Assembly (NCBI RefSeq): GCF_008040165.1
Contig: NZ_VRUR01000002.1
Location: forward strand, 1,757,109 to 1,821,108
Source: Flagellimonas hymeniacidonis
GTDB lineage: Bacteria > Bacteroidota > Bacteroidia > Flavobacteriales > Flavobacteriaceae
Length of the DNA stretch: 64,000 bases
Direction: 5' to 3'
Of this stretch, positions 8,634-17,964 are shown piece after piece (within the stretch, counting starts at the first letter, position 1; each line of letters starts with the position of its first letter). The notes under the pieces were generated by a model. It saw nothing but the letters and a program-made list of their open reading frames with translations, searched no databases and was not told the DNA's origin. A program made the translations under genes and the position numbers.

Positions 8634-9368
8634 ATGCAGAAACTACTGCTTTTAGGATTTTTGCTTTTGTTTTGGACAAGTGGTTTTTCTCAAAACGATA
8701 CCATTGTCCAATATGATCAATCAAAAATTACACCTCTTAAGATTGGGCAAGAGGACTTAAAAGCTTATTTGGATGATGACAAATTTGACTACGTAGTCAT
8801 AAAAACAGAAAATACTTGGTGGGATGGAGTTACCAACTGGTTTTACAATCTCTTCAGGCAATTTTTTGAATGGCTTTTTGGGGTAGATCAAGCTGTTGGA
8901 AATCTAGCTGTTTTTTTAGAGATCTTACCTTACATTCTTCTAGCTATTTTGTTGTTTCTTATCATTCGTTTTTTTATAAAAGCTAATACCCGTTCTCTAG
9001 TATATAGCCAAAAAAACCCAAATATGGTTTCCCTTTCCGAAGAGGAACGCATTATTAAAACCGAGGACATTCAACAACTCATAAAAGATGCTTTAGAGGA
9101 CAACAATTATCGCCTCGCCATACGGTATTATTATCTTTTTATCCTGAAATTACTATCAGAAAGGGAACTCATAGATTGGCAATTGCAAAAAACAAATGAC
9201 GATTACATCCATGAGCTATCTGCTAGCACCCTAAAAAAGACCTTTAGCAGGGCTACTTTATTGTACGATTATATCTGGTATGGGGAATTTGATATTGACC
9301 ATGAACGATATGCAAAAGCAGAGGCTGTTTTTGTTTCACTGAAAAAATCCATCGCGACAGATGCTTAA
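8634..9368 (+). CDS. DUF4129 domain-containing membrane protein
   Basis: 244 residues: an N-terminal signal peptide (ending SGFSQ), a short extracytoplasmic part, one strong membrane segment at about 98-118, and a C-terminal DUF4129 domain (about 145-240) with the LAIRYYYLFILKLLSE and YDYIWYGEFDI features. In many bacteria DUF4129 occurs fused to or beside transglutaminase-like and DUF58 proteins. Here it is a single-domain version in the middle of the operon; it overlaps the DUF4350 gene by eight bases. The function is unknown. Confidence 0.8.
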   Translation: MQKLLLLGFLLLFWTSGFSQNDTIVQYDQSKITPLKIGQEDLKAYLDDDKFDYVVIKTENTWWDGVTNWFYNLFRQFFEWLFGVDQAVGNLAVFLEILPYILLAILLFLIIRFFIKANTRSLVYSQKNPNMVSLSEEERIIKTEDIQQLIKDALEDNNYRLAIRYYYLFILKLLSERELIDWQLQKTNDDYIHELSASTLKKTFSRATLLYDYIWYGEFDIDHERYAKAEAVFVSLKKSIATDA

Positions 9369-10575
9369 AAAGGGGCGGATATATATCGTAATTGGAATTA
9401 TAACCTTAGGACTCATATTCCTAATGGAATATAACAAGCCAAAAAAAGTCAATTGGTTTGAATCCTATGTTTCGCATCATAAAATACCCTATGGCACCTA
9501 CGTTTTAAACGATTTAATCACCAACTATTTTCCGTCAAAAGTAAAACAGGTTCGCATACCGCCTTTTGAATTCTTAATGAGAAATGATACGGTAAAAGGC
9601 ACTTACTTTTTTGTAAACAGGTCTGTCTCCTTTGGTGAAACCGAACTTGATGTACTGTTAGATTGGGTGAGCATGGGCAATACGCTATTTGTTGCCTCAG
9701 ATAATTTTGAAGCACAATTATTGGACACCTTAAAACTCGACCATAGCAGCATTTACAACGGAAATCAAATACATCCCTCTTTTTATCACCAATTGGTAAA
9801 TCCTAACCTTAAATCTGATGCTGTTCCGTTTGAAAAAGATTATTACACACAAGCTTTCCATAAAATTGACACCTTAAATACCATTGCTTTAGGTGAAGTT
9901 TATGCCAAAGCCGATAGCACTGATACTATCACTAAGAGCATAAATGTGATTAAACAACCTTTCGGCCAAGGGCAAATTATGCTTTCGACCTTCCCCAAGG
10001 CATTCACCAATTATTTTATCCTAAAGGATAAAAATCTTAGCTATACATCAGGACTATTATCCTATTTAGATGGGAATGATACCATTTTAATAGATAATTA
10101 CCATAAATCAGGAAAGTCCTTCTATACCTCTCCCATGTACCTCTTTTTAAATACCAAAGAGTTTAAATGGGCCTACTATTTGGTACTGATTGGAGCCTTG
10201 GTCTATGTTATTTTTGAAGGGAAGCGCAAACAAAGGGCAATTCCTGTCGTAACACCTTTAAAAAATCAAACACTGTCATTTACAAGAACTATAGCCGATA
10301 TGTATTTTGAAAATGGGGAACAGCAGCAAATCACAGAACATAAAATAGCATATTTCTTAGAATACATACGCTCAAAACTAAACATGTCTACTCAGCATGT
10401 TGATGAAGCCTTCCTAAAAAGATTGGCCATACGAAGCAATAACAATATAGAAGAAGTAATTGAGCTGTTTGACTTGATGAAAAACGTTCAATCCAAACAA
10501 CAAATTACAGATATAGAACTACAAAAATTGAACAAAAAAATAGAAGCATTTAAAGCACAGGTGGATGGAAAATAA
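9361..10575 (+). CDS. DUF4350 domain-containing protein
   Basis: 404 residues. One membrane segment near the N-terminus (5-22) and another at about 268-286 bracket a large extracytoplasmic region with the DUF4350 core (roughly 40-230; FVNRSVSF, DWVSMGNTLFVAS). The family has a glutamine-amidotransferase-like fold without an obvious catalytic triad. A C-terminal cytoplasmic tail of about 115 residues is helical. It begins inside the DUF4129 gene and overlaps the MoxR gene by 11 bases. I infer that it links the outside of the membrane to the cytoplasmic MoxR ATPase. Confidence 0.8.
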   Translation: MLKKGRIYIVIGIITLGLIFLMEYNKPKKVNWFESYVSHHKIPYGTYVLNDLITNYFPSKVKQVRIPPFEFLMRNDTVKGTYFFVNRSVSFGETELDVLLDWVSMGNTLFVASDNFEAQLLDTLKLDHSSIYNGNQIHPSFYHQLVNPNLKSDAVPFEKDYYTQAFHKIDTLNTIALGEVYAKADSTDTITKSINVIKQPFGQGQIMLSTFPKAFTNYFILKDKNLSYTSGLLSYLDGNDTILIDNYHKSGKSFYTSPMYLFLNTKEFKWAYYLVLIGALVYVIFEGKRKQRAIPVVTPLKNQTLSFTRTIADMYFENGEQQQITEHKIAYFLEYIRSKLNMSTQHVDEAFLKRLAIRSNNNIEEVIELFDLMKNVQSKQQITDIELQKLNKKIEAFKAQVDGK

Positions 10576-11548
10576 CGATTTAAACTTTGACAACAGAGTT
10601 CCATTGGAAGAATTAAAAAGCACTGTTGAACTCATTAAAAAGGAATTGGCAAGTGTCATTATAGGTCAAAAACATTTTATGGACCTTCTCATTGTTTCCC
10701 TATTGGTAGATGGGCATGCCTTAATAGAAGGTGTTCCTGGTATTGCCAAAACGGTAACAGCAAAACTATTTGCGAAAACGCTGAAAACCAATTTTAGTCG
10801 TATTCAATTTACGCCAGATTTAATGCCCAGTGATATTTTGGGAACGTCCATTTTTAATGTGAAGAGTTCTGAATTTGAATTTAAAAAGGGGCCTATCTTT
10901 TCCAACATCATTTTAATTGATGAAATTAATAGAGCACCTGCCAAAACTCAAGCGGCACTCTTTGAAACCATGGAGGAAAGACAGGCCACCATTGATGGAA
11001 CCACCTATAAAATGGCAGAGCCTTTTATGGTTTTGGCAACACAAAATCCCATTGAGCAAGAAGGAACTTACGCCTTACCCGAAGCACAATTGGATCGTTT
11101 TCTTTTTAAAATCAAAGTGGATTACCCCTCTGTTGATGAGGAAATTCAAATTATTCAAAGTCACCACGAAAGAAAAGGTGAAAAACCTCAAGATAAAATC
11201 AAATCGGTGCTCACACCTAAAAAGTTGGAAGAATTCAAAAAGAACATTCACGATGTTATTGTTGAAGAGAAAATCATGACATACATCGCAAATATCATTA
11301 CCAATACTAGAAATCATCCCCATCTGTATTTAGGAGCTTCTCCAAGAGCGTCTATTGCCACACTCACCTCGGCTAAGGCATTTGCCGCTATCTCTGGGAG
11401 AGATTTTGTAATTCCAGAAGATGTAAAAAAAGCGTTAGTACCTGTTCTTAACCACAGAGTAATTCTTACACCTGAACGAGAAATGGAAGGAATGACCACC
11501 GAAACTGTAGTGACCATGATTATGGAATCTGTTGAAATTCCAAGATAA
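10565..11548 (+). CDS. MoxR family AAA+ ATPase
   Basis: 327 residues. Walker A is GVPGIAKT (56-63) and Walker B is IILIDE (115-120), followed by the INRAPAKTQAALFETMEE segment typical of MoxR ATPases. The sensor region ATQNP and the arginine-finger helix (ASPRAS) are intact. MoxR proteins act as chaperone-like ATPases that help assemble or activate partners, commonly DUF58 or VWA proteins. The downstream gene encodes a DUF58 protein three bases away, so the pair is canonical. VWA/BatA-BatD genes are absent within this window. Confidence 0.92.
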   Translation: MENNDLNFDNRVPLEELKSTVELIKKELASVIIGQKHFMDLLIVSLLVDGHALIEGVPGIAKTVTAKLFAKTLKTNFSRIQFTPDLMPSDILGTSIFNVKSSEFEFKKGPIFSNIILIDEINRAPAKTQAALFETMEERQATIDGTTYKMAEPFMVLATQNPIEQEGTYALPEAQLDRFLFKIKVDYPSVDEEIQIIQSHHERKGEKPQDKIKSVLTPKKLEEFKKNIHDVIVEEKIMTYIANIITNTRNHPHLYLGASPRASIATLTSAKAFAAISGRDFVIPEDVKKALVPVLNHRVILTPEREMEGMTTETVVTMIMESVEIPR

Positions 11549-11550
11549 GG

Positions 11551-12882
11551 ATGCGCTTTCTAAAATCGTTTTACATACACAATAGGTTCTTCAGATACAT
11601 CGCTTTTTTGGCGGCATGTTTTGTACTATCCTATTGGGTGCCTATCCTCTACCCTATAGGTTGGGTCTTGGTTTTCATTTTAATGGCCTTGTTTGTGTTC
11701 GATTGTTATCTTCTTTACACCACCCCAAATGCAATTCAATGTGAGCGGAATCTTCCACAGAAGCTTTCCAACAGTGACCACAATACCCTTACCATAAAAC
11801 TTTCTTCAAAATATCCTTTTAAAACAGGAATAAGTGTCATTGATGAATTACCGGTGCAATTTCAAAAAAGGGATTTTGAACACAACATACATCTTCAAAA
11901 AGGCATCCCTTACCAATTTGATTATTCCGTTAGGCCTGTAGAACGGGGAGAATATATATTTGGCAATTTGAATATCTATGCTTCTTCTCCTTTTAGAATT
12001 GTTAAGAGGAGGTTCGTGTTTCAAAAAGACCAGATGGTTCCTGTATACCCTTCTATAATACAAATGCAACAATATGATTTTTTAGCCATCAACAATCGCC
12101 TAAGTGAATTCGGTTTAAAAAAAATACGGCGCATTGGACATACCCAGGAATTTGAACAAATAAAAGAATACATAAAAGGAGATGATATCCGAACTATAAA
12201 TTGGAAGGCAACCGCAAAGAAGAACCAATTAATGGTGAACCAATATCAGGATGAAAAATCTCAGCCTATTTATTCCATTATTGATACAGGTAGAGTGATG
12301 AAAATGCCCTTCAATGGATTAAAACTATTGGATTATGCCATAAACGCAACCTTGGCTTTTTCCAATGTAGCCTTAAAGCGGAACGATAAAACCGGGATGA
12401 TTACCTTTTCCAAAAACATAGAGACTTTTGTGCCCGCTGTGCAGAAAATTTCACACCTGAATACCATATTAGAAAAACTGTATAATATTACCACCGAGTT
12501 TACCGATTCAGATTTTGGCCTTTTGTATGCTCATATTAAACGTAAGGTCAACCAACGCAGTTTACTGCTTTTATACACCAACTTTGAACATATTTCAGCT
12601 TTAAAAAGGCAACTCCCCTATTTGCTGGCCATTGCCAAGAAGCATGTTTTAGTTGTTATTTTCTTTGAAAACACAGAATTGGAATCACTAATTGGCACAG
12701 ATGCAGAAGATCTACAAACCATTTACCATAAAACCATTGCAGAAAAGTTTTCTTTGGAAAAAAGACTGATGCAAAGGGAATTGCAGCAATATGGAATTCA
12801 GACCATCTTGACCAAACCGGAAAGCTTGACCATAAACACGATTAATAAGTATTTGGAAATTAAGGCAAGAGGGCTACTTTGA
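11551..12882 (+). CDS. DUF58 domain-containing protein
   Basis: 443 residues. Two membrane segments near the N-terminus (about 15-50) are followed by a beta-rich extracytoplasmic part and the DUF58 domain, whose hallmark GDDIRTINWKATAK lies at about 209-222. The C-terminal half resembles a von Willebrand A-like fold. It is the usual partner of MoxR ATPases and is the last gene of the operon. It ends ten bases before the convergent YfiM-like gene and no strong terminator is visible there. What the complex acts on is not known. Confidence 0.9.
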   Translation: MRFLKSFYIHNRFFRYIAFLAACFVLSYWVPILYPIGWVLVFILMALFVFDCYLLYTTPNAIQCERNLPQKLSNSDHNTLTIKLSSKYPFKTGISVIDELPVQFQKRDFEHNIHLQKGIPYQFDYSVRPVERGEYIFGNLNIYASSPFRIVKRRFVFQKDQMVPVYPSIIQMQQYDFLAINNRLSEFGLKKIRRIGHTQEFEQIKEYIKGDDIRTINWKATAKKNQLMVNQYQDEKSQPIYSIIDTGRVMKMPFNGLKLLDYAINATLAFSNVALKRNDKTGMITFSKNIETFVPAVQKISHLNTILEKLYNITTEFTDSDFGLLYAHIKRKVNQRSLLLLYTNFEHISALKRQLPYLLAIAKKHVLVVIFFENTELESLIGTDAEDLQTIYHKTIAEKFSLEKRLMQRELQQYGIQTILTKPESLTINTINKYLEIKARGLL

Positions 12883-12891
12883 TAGCCTTTT

Positions 12892-13374
12892 CTAACGGGA
12901 AGAATTCATTAAGAATTTGGATGAGAATCCAAACGAAGTTAAGGTAGGTAACTTGTCTTGTTGAACCAATACATCCATGTCACTGTAATTAGTCCGAAAA
13001 TTTATGGGTTCTAAGTACTCCGTAGTAAGACTTCCTCTAGGGCCTTGTTTGTTTCGTTTTTTGGAGAACACCTCAATGGCAACCCCTACGGTAATGCCAC
13101 CTAAAATGGTTGCCGCCAAATCATCGTTATCCCACTGATTACCGTCCTGGCCTGCATCAATAGATTCTTTTGCTATTCCCGCCAGAGCACTTCCGACAAC
13201 CGCTCCAACAAAAGTCCATGTTCTATTTCCATCAGAGATTTGTTTGGCAACACCAGCTCCTGCCAAACCAAATAATGCTCCCCCAGTAAAATGAAGTACT
13301 TTATCTCGTTCTACCTGTCCGTAGGACTGCATTAAAAACGCGAGGAGAAGTACTGTTGAGGTTAGTGTTTTCAT
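12892..13374 (-). CDS. YfiM-like (DUF2279-type) exported protein
   Basis: 160 residues with a signal peptide (1-19, ending QSYGQ). The mature part has the DKVLHFTGGALFG motif and two glycine/alanine-rich hydrophobic stretches (AGVAK; VGAVVGSALAGIAKE), which resemble the YfiM/DUF2279 family of small envelope proteins. The function is unknown. It stands alone between the DUF58 gene (convergent) and the nitronate monooxygenase gene. A TACATTTA sequence about 14 bases upstream of the start is a near-consensus -7 box. Confidence 0.6.
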   Translation of the reverse strand: MKTLTSTVLLLAFLMQSYGQVERDKVLHFTGGALFGLAGAGVAKQISDGNRTWTFVGAVVGSALAGIAKESIDAGQDGNQWDNDDLAATILGGITVGVAIEVFSKKRNKQGPRGSLTTEYLEPINFRTNYSDMDVLVQQDKLPTLTSFGFSSKFLMNSSR

Positions 13375-13413
13375 CGACTAGTAAATGTAGAGAAAATCAA
13401 TGAATTAAGTACT

Positions 13414-14358
13414 TCAGAAATTTCTGACCTCTTTTTTTGCTTTGTTGTATTCGTTGACCAAATCTTCCATTATTTGTGCAGTTGTTTTTATCTCATTGAT
13501 CAATCCTGAAACTTGTCCTATTTCCAGTTCACCTTCAGTTAAATCTCCTTCAAACATACCCCGTTTTGCTCTTGCCCTACCCAATAAATCTTTTAAATCT
13601 TCAATAGTCGCTCCTCTGGCATACGCTTTTTGAATGTCCTCATAGAATTTGTTTTTCAGTAATCGGACTGGAGCTAATTCTTTAAGTGTTAAATGTGTAT
13701 CTCCCTCTTTTGCAGCTATAATCTGTGCCTTAAATAAATCATGCGAAGAGCCCTCAGTGCTCGCGGCAAATCTACTTCCTATTTGAACACCATCTGCGCC
13801 TAAAACCCTAGCTGCCAACATCGCCTGGCCAGTAGCAATCCCTCCTGCCGCAATTAATGGAATGCTTATTTTTTCTCTTACGGAAGGAATCAAAACCATG
13901 GTGGTAGTTTCATCTCTTCCATTATGTCCTCCAGCTTCAAAACCTTCAGCAACAATGGCATCAACACCGGCATCCTGTGCCTTCAGGGCAAATTTTACAC
14001 TACTAACTACATGTACTACCGTTATATCATGTTTTTTTAAATGATTGGTCCATGTTTTAGGATTTCCAGCAGAGGTAAAAACAATCTTAATTCCATTGGC
14101 AATTATAATCTCCATTAACTCCTCAATATTGGGATATAACATGGGAATATTTACACCAAAAGGTTTGGCGGTTGCTTTTTTACATTTCTCAATATGCTCC
14201 AAAAGGACATTGGGATACATGCTACCCGCTCCTAGAAGACCAAGACCGCCCGCATTGGAAACGGCAGAGGCCAATCGCCAGCCACTGGACCAAACCATTC
14301 CACCTTGAACTATGGGGTATTGGATTCCGAAAAGTTGCGTGATTTTATTTTGACCCAT
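13414..14358 (-). CDS. Nitronate monooxygenase family FMN protein
   Basis: A 314-residue TIM-barrel flavoprotein of the nitronate monooxygenase/2-nitropropane dioxygenase family, which also includes the FabK enoyl-ACP reductases. It opens with FGIQYPIVQGGMVW and has the AVSNAGGLG loop, GFEAGGHNG (phosphate/FMN binding) and the IAAGGIATG and GADGVQIGSRF motifs of the C-terminal FMN site. It could oxidise nitronates or act as an enoyl reductase; the motifs do not settle which. It starts two bases after the mnmA stop, so the two are co-transcribed. Confidence 0.85.
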   Translation of the reverse strand: MGQNKITQLFGIQYPIVQGGMVWSSGWRLASAVSNAGGLGLLGAGSMYPNVLLEHIEKCKKATAKPFGVNIPMLYPNIEELMEIIIANGIKIVFTSAGNPKTWTNHLKKHDITVVHVVSSVKFALKAQDAGVDAIVAEGFEAGGHNGRDETTTMVLIPSVREKISIPLIAAGGIATGQAMLAARVLGADGVQIGSRFAASTEGSSHDLFKAQIIAAKEGDTHLTLKELAPVRLLKNKFYEDIQKAYARGATIEDLKDLLGRARAKRGMFEGDLTEGELEIGQVSGLINEIKTTAQIMEDLVNEYNKAKKEVRNF

Positions 14359-14360
14359 AT

Positions 14361-15560
14361 TTAAGAAATAACTCCTGAGCCAATAAGTTCATCATTAGTA
14401 TACCATGCCACAAACTGACCTTCAGTAATGGCGGATTGCTTTTCTTTGAAATCTACATACAAACCAAAGTCTGTTTTATACAAAGTGGCTTGCTGCAGTG
14501 GTTGTCTGTATCGAATCCTAGCCATCACCTCCATGCTCTCATCTATTTTTAAAGCCAAATCTTCCCTTACCCAATGCAACTCCTTATCATGTACAAAAAG
14601 TGTATGCCTCAATAAACCGGGGTGTGATTTCCCCTGACCGGTGTAGATAATATTTTTATCAACATCGGTTTCAATTACAAATAGCGGTTCCTTTGTTCCT
14701 CCGACGTTTAAACCCTTACGTTGGCCTATTGTAAAGTAGTGGGCTCCTTGATGTTCACCAACTACTTTTCCATCAGCTTCTGAATAAGATGGCTTTTCAG
14801 CATGAAAGGCTAGTTCCGCAGTTTTAGTATCGAACTTGGGGACACTTATATTAAACTGCTGGGCATCGTTAGGAACTTCAACAATTACACCTTTTTTCGG
14901 CTTCAATTTTTGTTGCAAGAATTCAGGTAAATGCACTTTTCCGATAAAGCATAGTCCCTGTGAATCTTTTTTATCCGCCGTTATCAAATCATTTTCTGTT
15001 GCAATCCTTCTTACCTCAGGTTTTGTGAGTTCACCAATTGGAAACAGCGTTTTTGAAAGTTGTGCTTGCGATAATTGACATAAAAAATAAGACTGATCTT
15101 TATTACCGTCCACACCAGCTAAAAGCTGGTACGTTTCTTCTCCATCATCATCTACCAACGTTCCTTTTCTACAGTAATGACCTGTTGCAACGTAATCGGC
15201 ACCCAATTGCAACGCTATTTTTAAGAAAACATCAAATTTTATCTCGCGATTGCACAATACATCAGGATTTGGTGTTCTTCCCTTTTCATACTCGTTGAAC
15301 ATATAATCAACAATACGCTCTTTGTATTCTGTGCTTAAATCCACCGTTTGAAATGGGATTCCCAATTTCTCAGCAACAATAAGCGCATCATTGCTATCCT
15401 CTACCCACGGACATTCATCAGAAATAATCACAGAATCATCGTGCCAATTTTTCATAAACAGCCCAATGACCTCGTACCCCTGCTCTTTTAACAGATAAGC
15501 AGAAACACTTGAATCCACACCCCCAGAAAGTCCAATGACAACTTTTTTCATCATGCTCAT
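14361..15560 (-). CDS. mnmA: tRNA-specific 2-thiouridylase MnmA
   Basis: 399 residues. It forms the 2-thio group of s2U34 in the wobble position of Lys, Glu and Gln tRNAs, using sulfur passed through a persulfide relay and ATP. The PP-loop SGGVDSSV lies at the N-terminus; the catalytic cysteines are seen in [12 protein letters not shown] and in GLCFIGK; the C-terminal beta-barrel includes [10 protein letters not shown]. Three in-frame ATGs lie within ten bases (15560, 15554, 15551), so the first residue is uncertain by up to three codons. A consensus promoter box ends nine bases upstream. The downstream nitronate monooxygenase gene follows after two bases. Confidence 0.96.
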   Translation of the reverse strand: MSMMKKVVIGLSGGVDSSVSAYLLKEQGYEVIGLFMKNWHDDSVIISDECPWVEDSNDALIVAEKLGIPFQTVDLSTEYKERIVDYMFNEYEKGRTPNPDVLCNREIKFDVFLKIALQLGADYVATGHYCRKGTLVDDDGEETYQLLAGVDGNKDQSYFLCQLSQAQLSKTLFPIGELTKPEVRRIATENDLITADKKDSQGLCFIGKVHLPEFLQQKLKPKKGVIVEVPNDAQQFNISVPKFDTKTAELAFHAEKPSYSEADGKVVGEHQGAHYFTIGQRKGLNVGGTKEPLFVIETDVDKNIIYTGQGKSHPGLLRHTLFVHDKELHWVREDLALKIDESMEVMARIRYRQPLQQATLYKTDFGLYVDFKEKQSAITEGQFVAWYTNDELIGSGVIS

Positions 15561-15569
15561 TTAGCCCTG

Positions 15570-15577
15570 CAAAAGTA
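15570..15577 (-). promoter_or_regulatory. TAnnTTTG promoter -7 box of mnmA
   Basis: Reads TACTTTTG on the minus strand, nine bases before the ATG at 15560. No clear -33 TTTG was found. The transcript would carry at most a few bases of leader. Confidence 0.5.
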
Positions 15578-16000
15578 CAAAAAGGTCACGGTTTATACTA
15601 CCAGAGTCATAACCGTATTATTTAGAATCACGCCGGTAAAGTCCCAAGAAAAGATTAGTTCCATTTAATCTGAAAAAGCGGCATAAAAACAGAAAAATAT
15701 TTGTCCATTCTGATTAAATAATTTTACAAAACACTAAACAAAGTAAAAAGATATGAAAATCTAATAAACGAATCTAAATTATAGGCTGCTTCAAATCCAT
15801 AAACTGTTTTTCGAATAAAATGCATACTACACAAGCGTTCATAAAGGCTTTTCTGATTAATATTCATGAATAACATGTATTATCATGGATGCTAAACGCC
15901 AAAATTGTTAAACTTTTTATAAAAATAGTTAAACAGAAAGCAACCTATTTTGTTTAATAACATCTTTACAGCATTAAACAACATAAAATCATTTATACCC
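15578..16000. other. Intergenic region upstream of the first FAS1 gene
   Basis: About 420 AT-rich bases without a supported gene. Near its right end are two direct copies of GTTAAAC at 15907-15913 and 15928-15934, 21 bases (two helical turns) apart, and a partly inverted GTTTAA at 15952. They could be an operator for the fasciclin gene. No terminator, tRNA or conserved RNA was recognised. Confidence 0.4.
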
Positions 16001-17887
16001 ATGAAAGCACTAATGAAATTATCCCGATTAACCTTATTGGTTTTTACCCTGATTCTTACATCCTGTTCGGATGATGACGACAATTCAACACCAGTTGTAC
16101 CATCAAGTAACATCGTAGAAGCTGCTATTGCTACTGCAGACTTAAGCAGCTTGGTAAGTGCCCTTCAAAAAGCTGATGAAAGCGCCGACAATGATCTAGT
16201 TAGTGCTTTAAGTGGAAATGGCCCTTTCACGGTCTTCGCGCCTACCAATGCTGCATTTGCAGACTTGTTTGCTCAATTAGATGGATTTGATTCCTTGGGT
16301 GACTTTAACAGCCAAGAGCTCCAAAACCTACTAGCTACCATTCTAACATACCACGTCATTCCTGGTACAGGTGCGCTTTCTTCTGATTTAAGTGATGGTC
16401 AAACTTTGACGACACTTCAAGGAGGTACTCTAGATGTTTCCACGCAAGGCGGTGTCTTTATTGGTGATGCTACAGATGTAGATGCAGAAGTGACCACCGC
16501 AAATGTTGAAACCACAAACGGTGTGGTACACATTATTAACAAAGTACTGTTGCCACAGCCTATTTTGGATGAATTGGCCGACATCATTTTGATTCCTATT
16601 ACAGATTTAGCCCTTGGAAATGAAAATCTCGAAAGTTTAGTCGCAGCTTTAACCGCAGCTAATGGAGACTTGCCAACAGTATTAAGAGGAGATGGTCCTT
16701 TTACAGTATTGGCACCATCAGATGATGCTTTTACAGCTTTCTTGGATGGAGCAGAACTTGGAGATATCCCTGTTGATATTTTGACAAATGTATTATTGAA
16801 TCACGTGATTGAAGGAGCTTTAATGAGTACCGATTTGGAAGGCTTAGGTTCTGGATATACAAACACATTGGCAACAGGTGCTGGTGACCAAAACATGAGT
16901 ATTTTCTTTAATACTGCAGACGGGGTTGAATTCAATGCCGTTTCCTCCGTTGAAACACCAAATGTAAAAGCATTGAATGGTGTAATCCACATTGTAGATG
17001 CCGTAATTGGATTGCCAAACATTGTTGACCATGCCGTGGCAAATCCAAATTTAACCTCTTTGGTTGGCGCACTTACGGACGGTGGTAACACCACATTTAC
17101 AGATTTACTTTCAACTGCTGATGAAGACTTTACCGTATTTGCTCCTATAAATGCTGCCTTTGATGCATTTACGAACCCAAGTTCCAACGATATCAATGAT
17201 ATACTTTCAAACCATGTTATTGTTGGTGCTGCCGCATTCTCTTCGGGATTGACCAACTCTTATGTCAATACCGCAGCGGAATTTGATACTGATGAGAATT
17301 TCAGTCTTTATATCAATACAGATGATGGAGTTACTTTAAATGGAGTAAGTAATGTGGCCATAGCAGATATCGTTGCTACTAATGGAGTGATTCATGCAGT
17401 GGATGCTGTAATAGACTTACCCAATGTAGTAAACTTTGTAGTAGCAGATCCAAATTTTGATTCCTTGGAAGCTGCTTTAACTACAGACGGACAACCTGAT
17501 TTCATCCTTACATTGCTTGCCGATGGCCCATTTACCATTTTTGCACCAACAAATGAGGCCTTCCAATCTTTGTTGGATAGCAATGATATGTGGAACGGAT
17601 TACCCGATATCGACTCTGGTTTATTGACCAGTGTTTTACAACATCATGTGATTTCCGGAGCCAATATACGTTCGGGAGACTTAACTCCTGATGGCGATAC
17701 TGTCACTCCTGCAACCTTGGAAGGGGACAGCTTTACCATAACATTACCTGGCACGGATGGTAATATTGCCAATGTTACCGATGGTGCTGGCAATATGGGT
17801 ATTGGTATTGATGCCGTGGATGTTCAAGCCGTAAATGGTGTTATTCATGTATTGGATGCTGTATTACTTCCAGATACTACAAATTAA
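16001..17887 (+). CDS. FAS1 (fasciclin) lipoprotein with four FAS1 domains
   Basis: 628 residues from ATG 16001. The frame is open from a TTG at 15950, but the ATG places a lipoprotein signal at the N-terminus (lipobox LTSC) followed by four aspartates, a pattern favouring surface export in Bacteroidota. Four FAS1 domains of about 140 residues follow; each has a PFTVFAPTNAAF-like strand and ends with an NGVVHIINKVLLP-like strand. FAS1 domains mediate adhesion to proteins or polysaccharides. It is followed by a strong terminator and then by a second FAS1 lipoprotein gene. It is probably an adhesin or matrix-binding surface protein; the ligand is unknown. Confidence 0.88.
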   Translation: MKALMKLSRLTLLVFTLILTSCSDDDDNSTPVVPSSNIVEAAIATADLSSLVSALQKADESADNDLVSALSGNGPFTVFAPTNAAFADLFAQLDGFDSLGDFNSQELQNLLATILTYHVIPGTGALSSDLSDGQTLTTLQGGTLDVSTQGGVFIGDATDVDAEVTTANVETTNGVVHIINKVLLPQPILDELADIILIPITDLALGNENLESLVAALTAANGDLPTVLRGDGPFTVLAPSDDAFTAFLDGAELGDIPVDILTNVLLNHVIEGALMSTDLEGLGSGYTNTLATGAGDQNMSIFFNTADGVEFNAVSSVETPNVKALNGVIHIVDAVIGLPNIVDHAVANPNLTSLVGALTDGGNTTFTDLLSTADEDFTVFAPINAAFDAFTNPSSNDINDILSNHVIVGAAAFSSGLTNSYVNTAAEFDTDENFSLYINTDDGVTLNGVSNVAIADIVATNGVIHAVDAVIDLPNVVNFVVADPNFDSLEAALTTDGQPDFILTLLADGPFTIFAPTNEAFQSLLDSNDMWNGLPDIDSGLLTSVLQHHVISGANIRSGDLTPDGDTVTPATLEGDSFTITLPGTDGNIANVTDGAGNMGIGIDAVDVQAVNGVIHVLDAVLLPDTTN

Positions 17888-17891
17888 TTTT

Positions 17892-17929
17892 AAAAAGAGG
17901 GCCATTTTGAGAACAATGGCCCTCTTTTT
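17892..17929 (+). terminator. Rho-independent terminator after the first FAS1 gene
   Basis: A 15-base perfect stem (17892-17906 pairing with 17915-17929) contains the GGGCC core and an eight-base loop and ends in a T run. It separates the two FAS1 genes, so the second probably has its own promoter or depends on read-through. Confidence 0.85.
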
Positions 17930-17964
17930 TCACTTCAACAATTAACCCTTAACCCTTTTTGAAA

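Noticed and set aside
15950..16000. N-terminal extension of the first FAS1 gene from TTG 15950
   Set aside because: The extension would place 17 residues before the lipoprotein signal and bury it; ATG 16001 gives a proper signal peptide.
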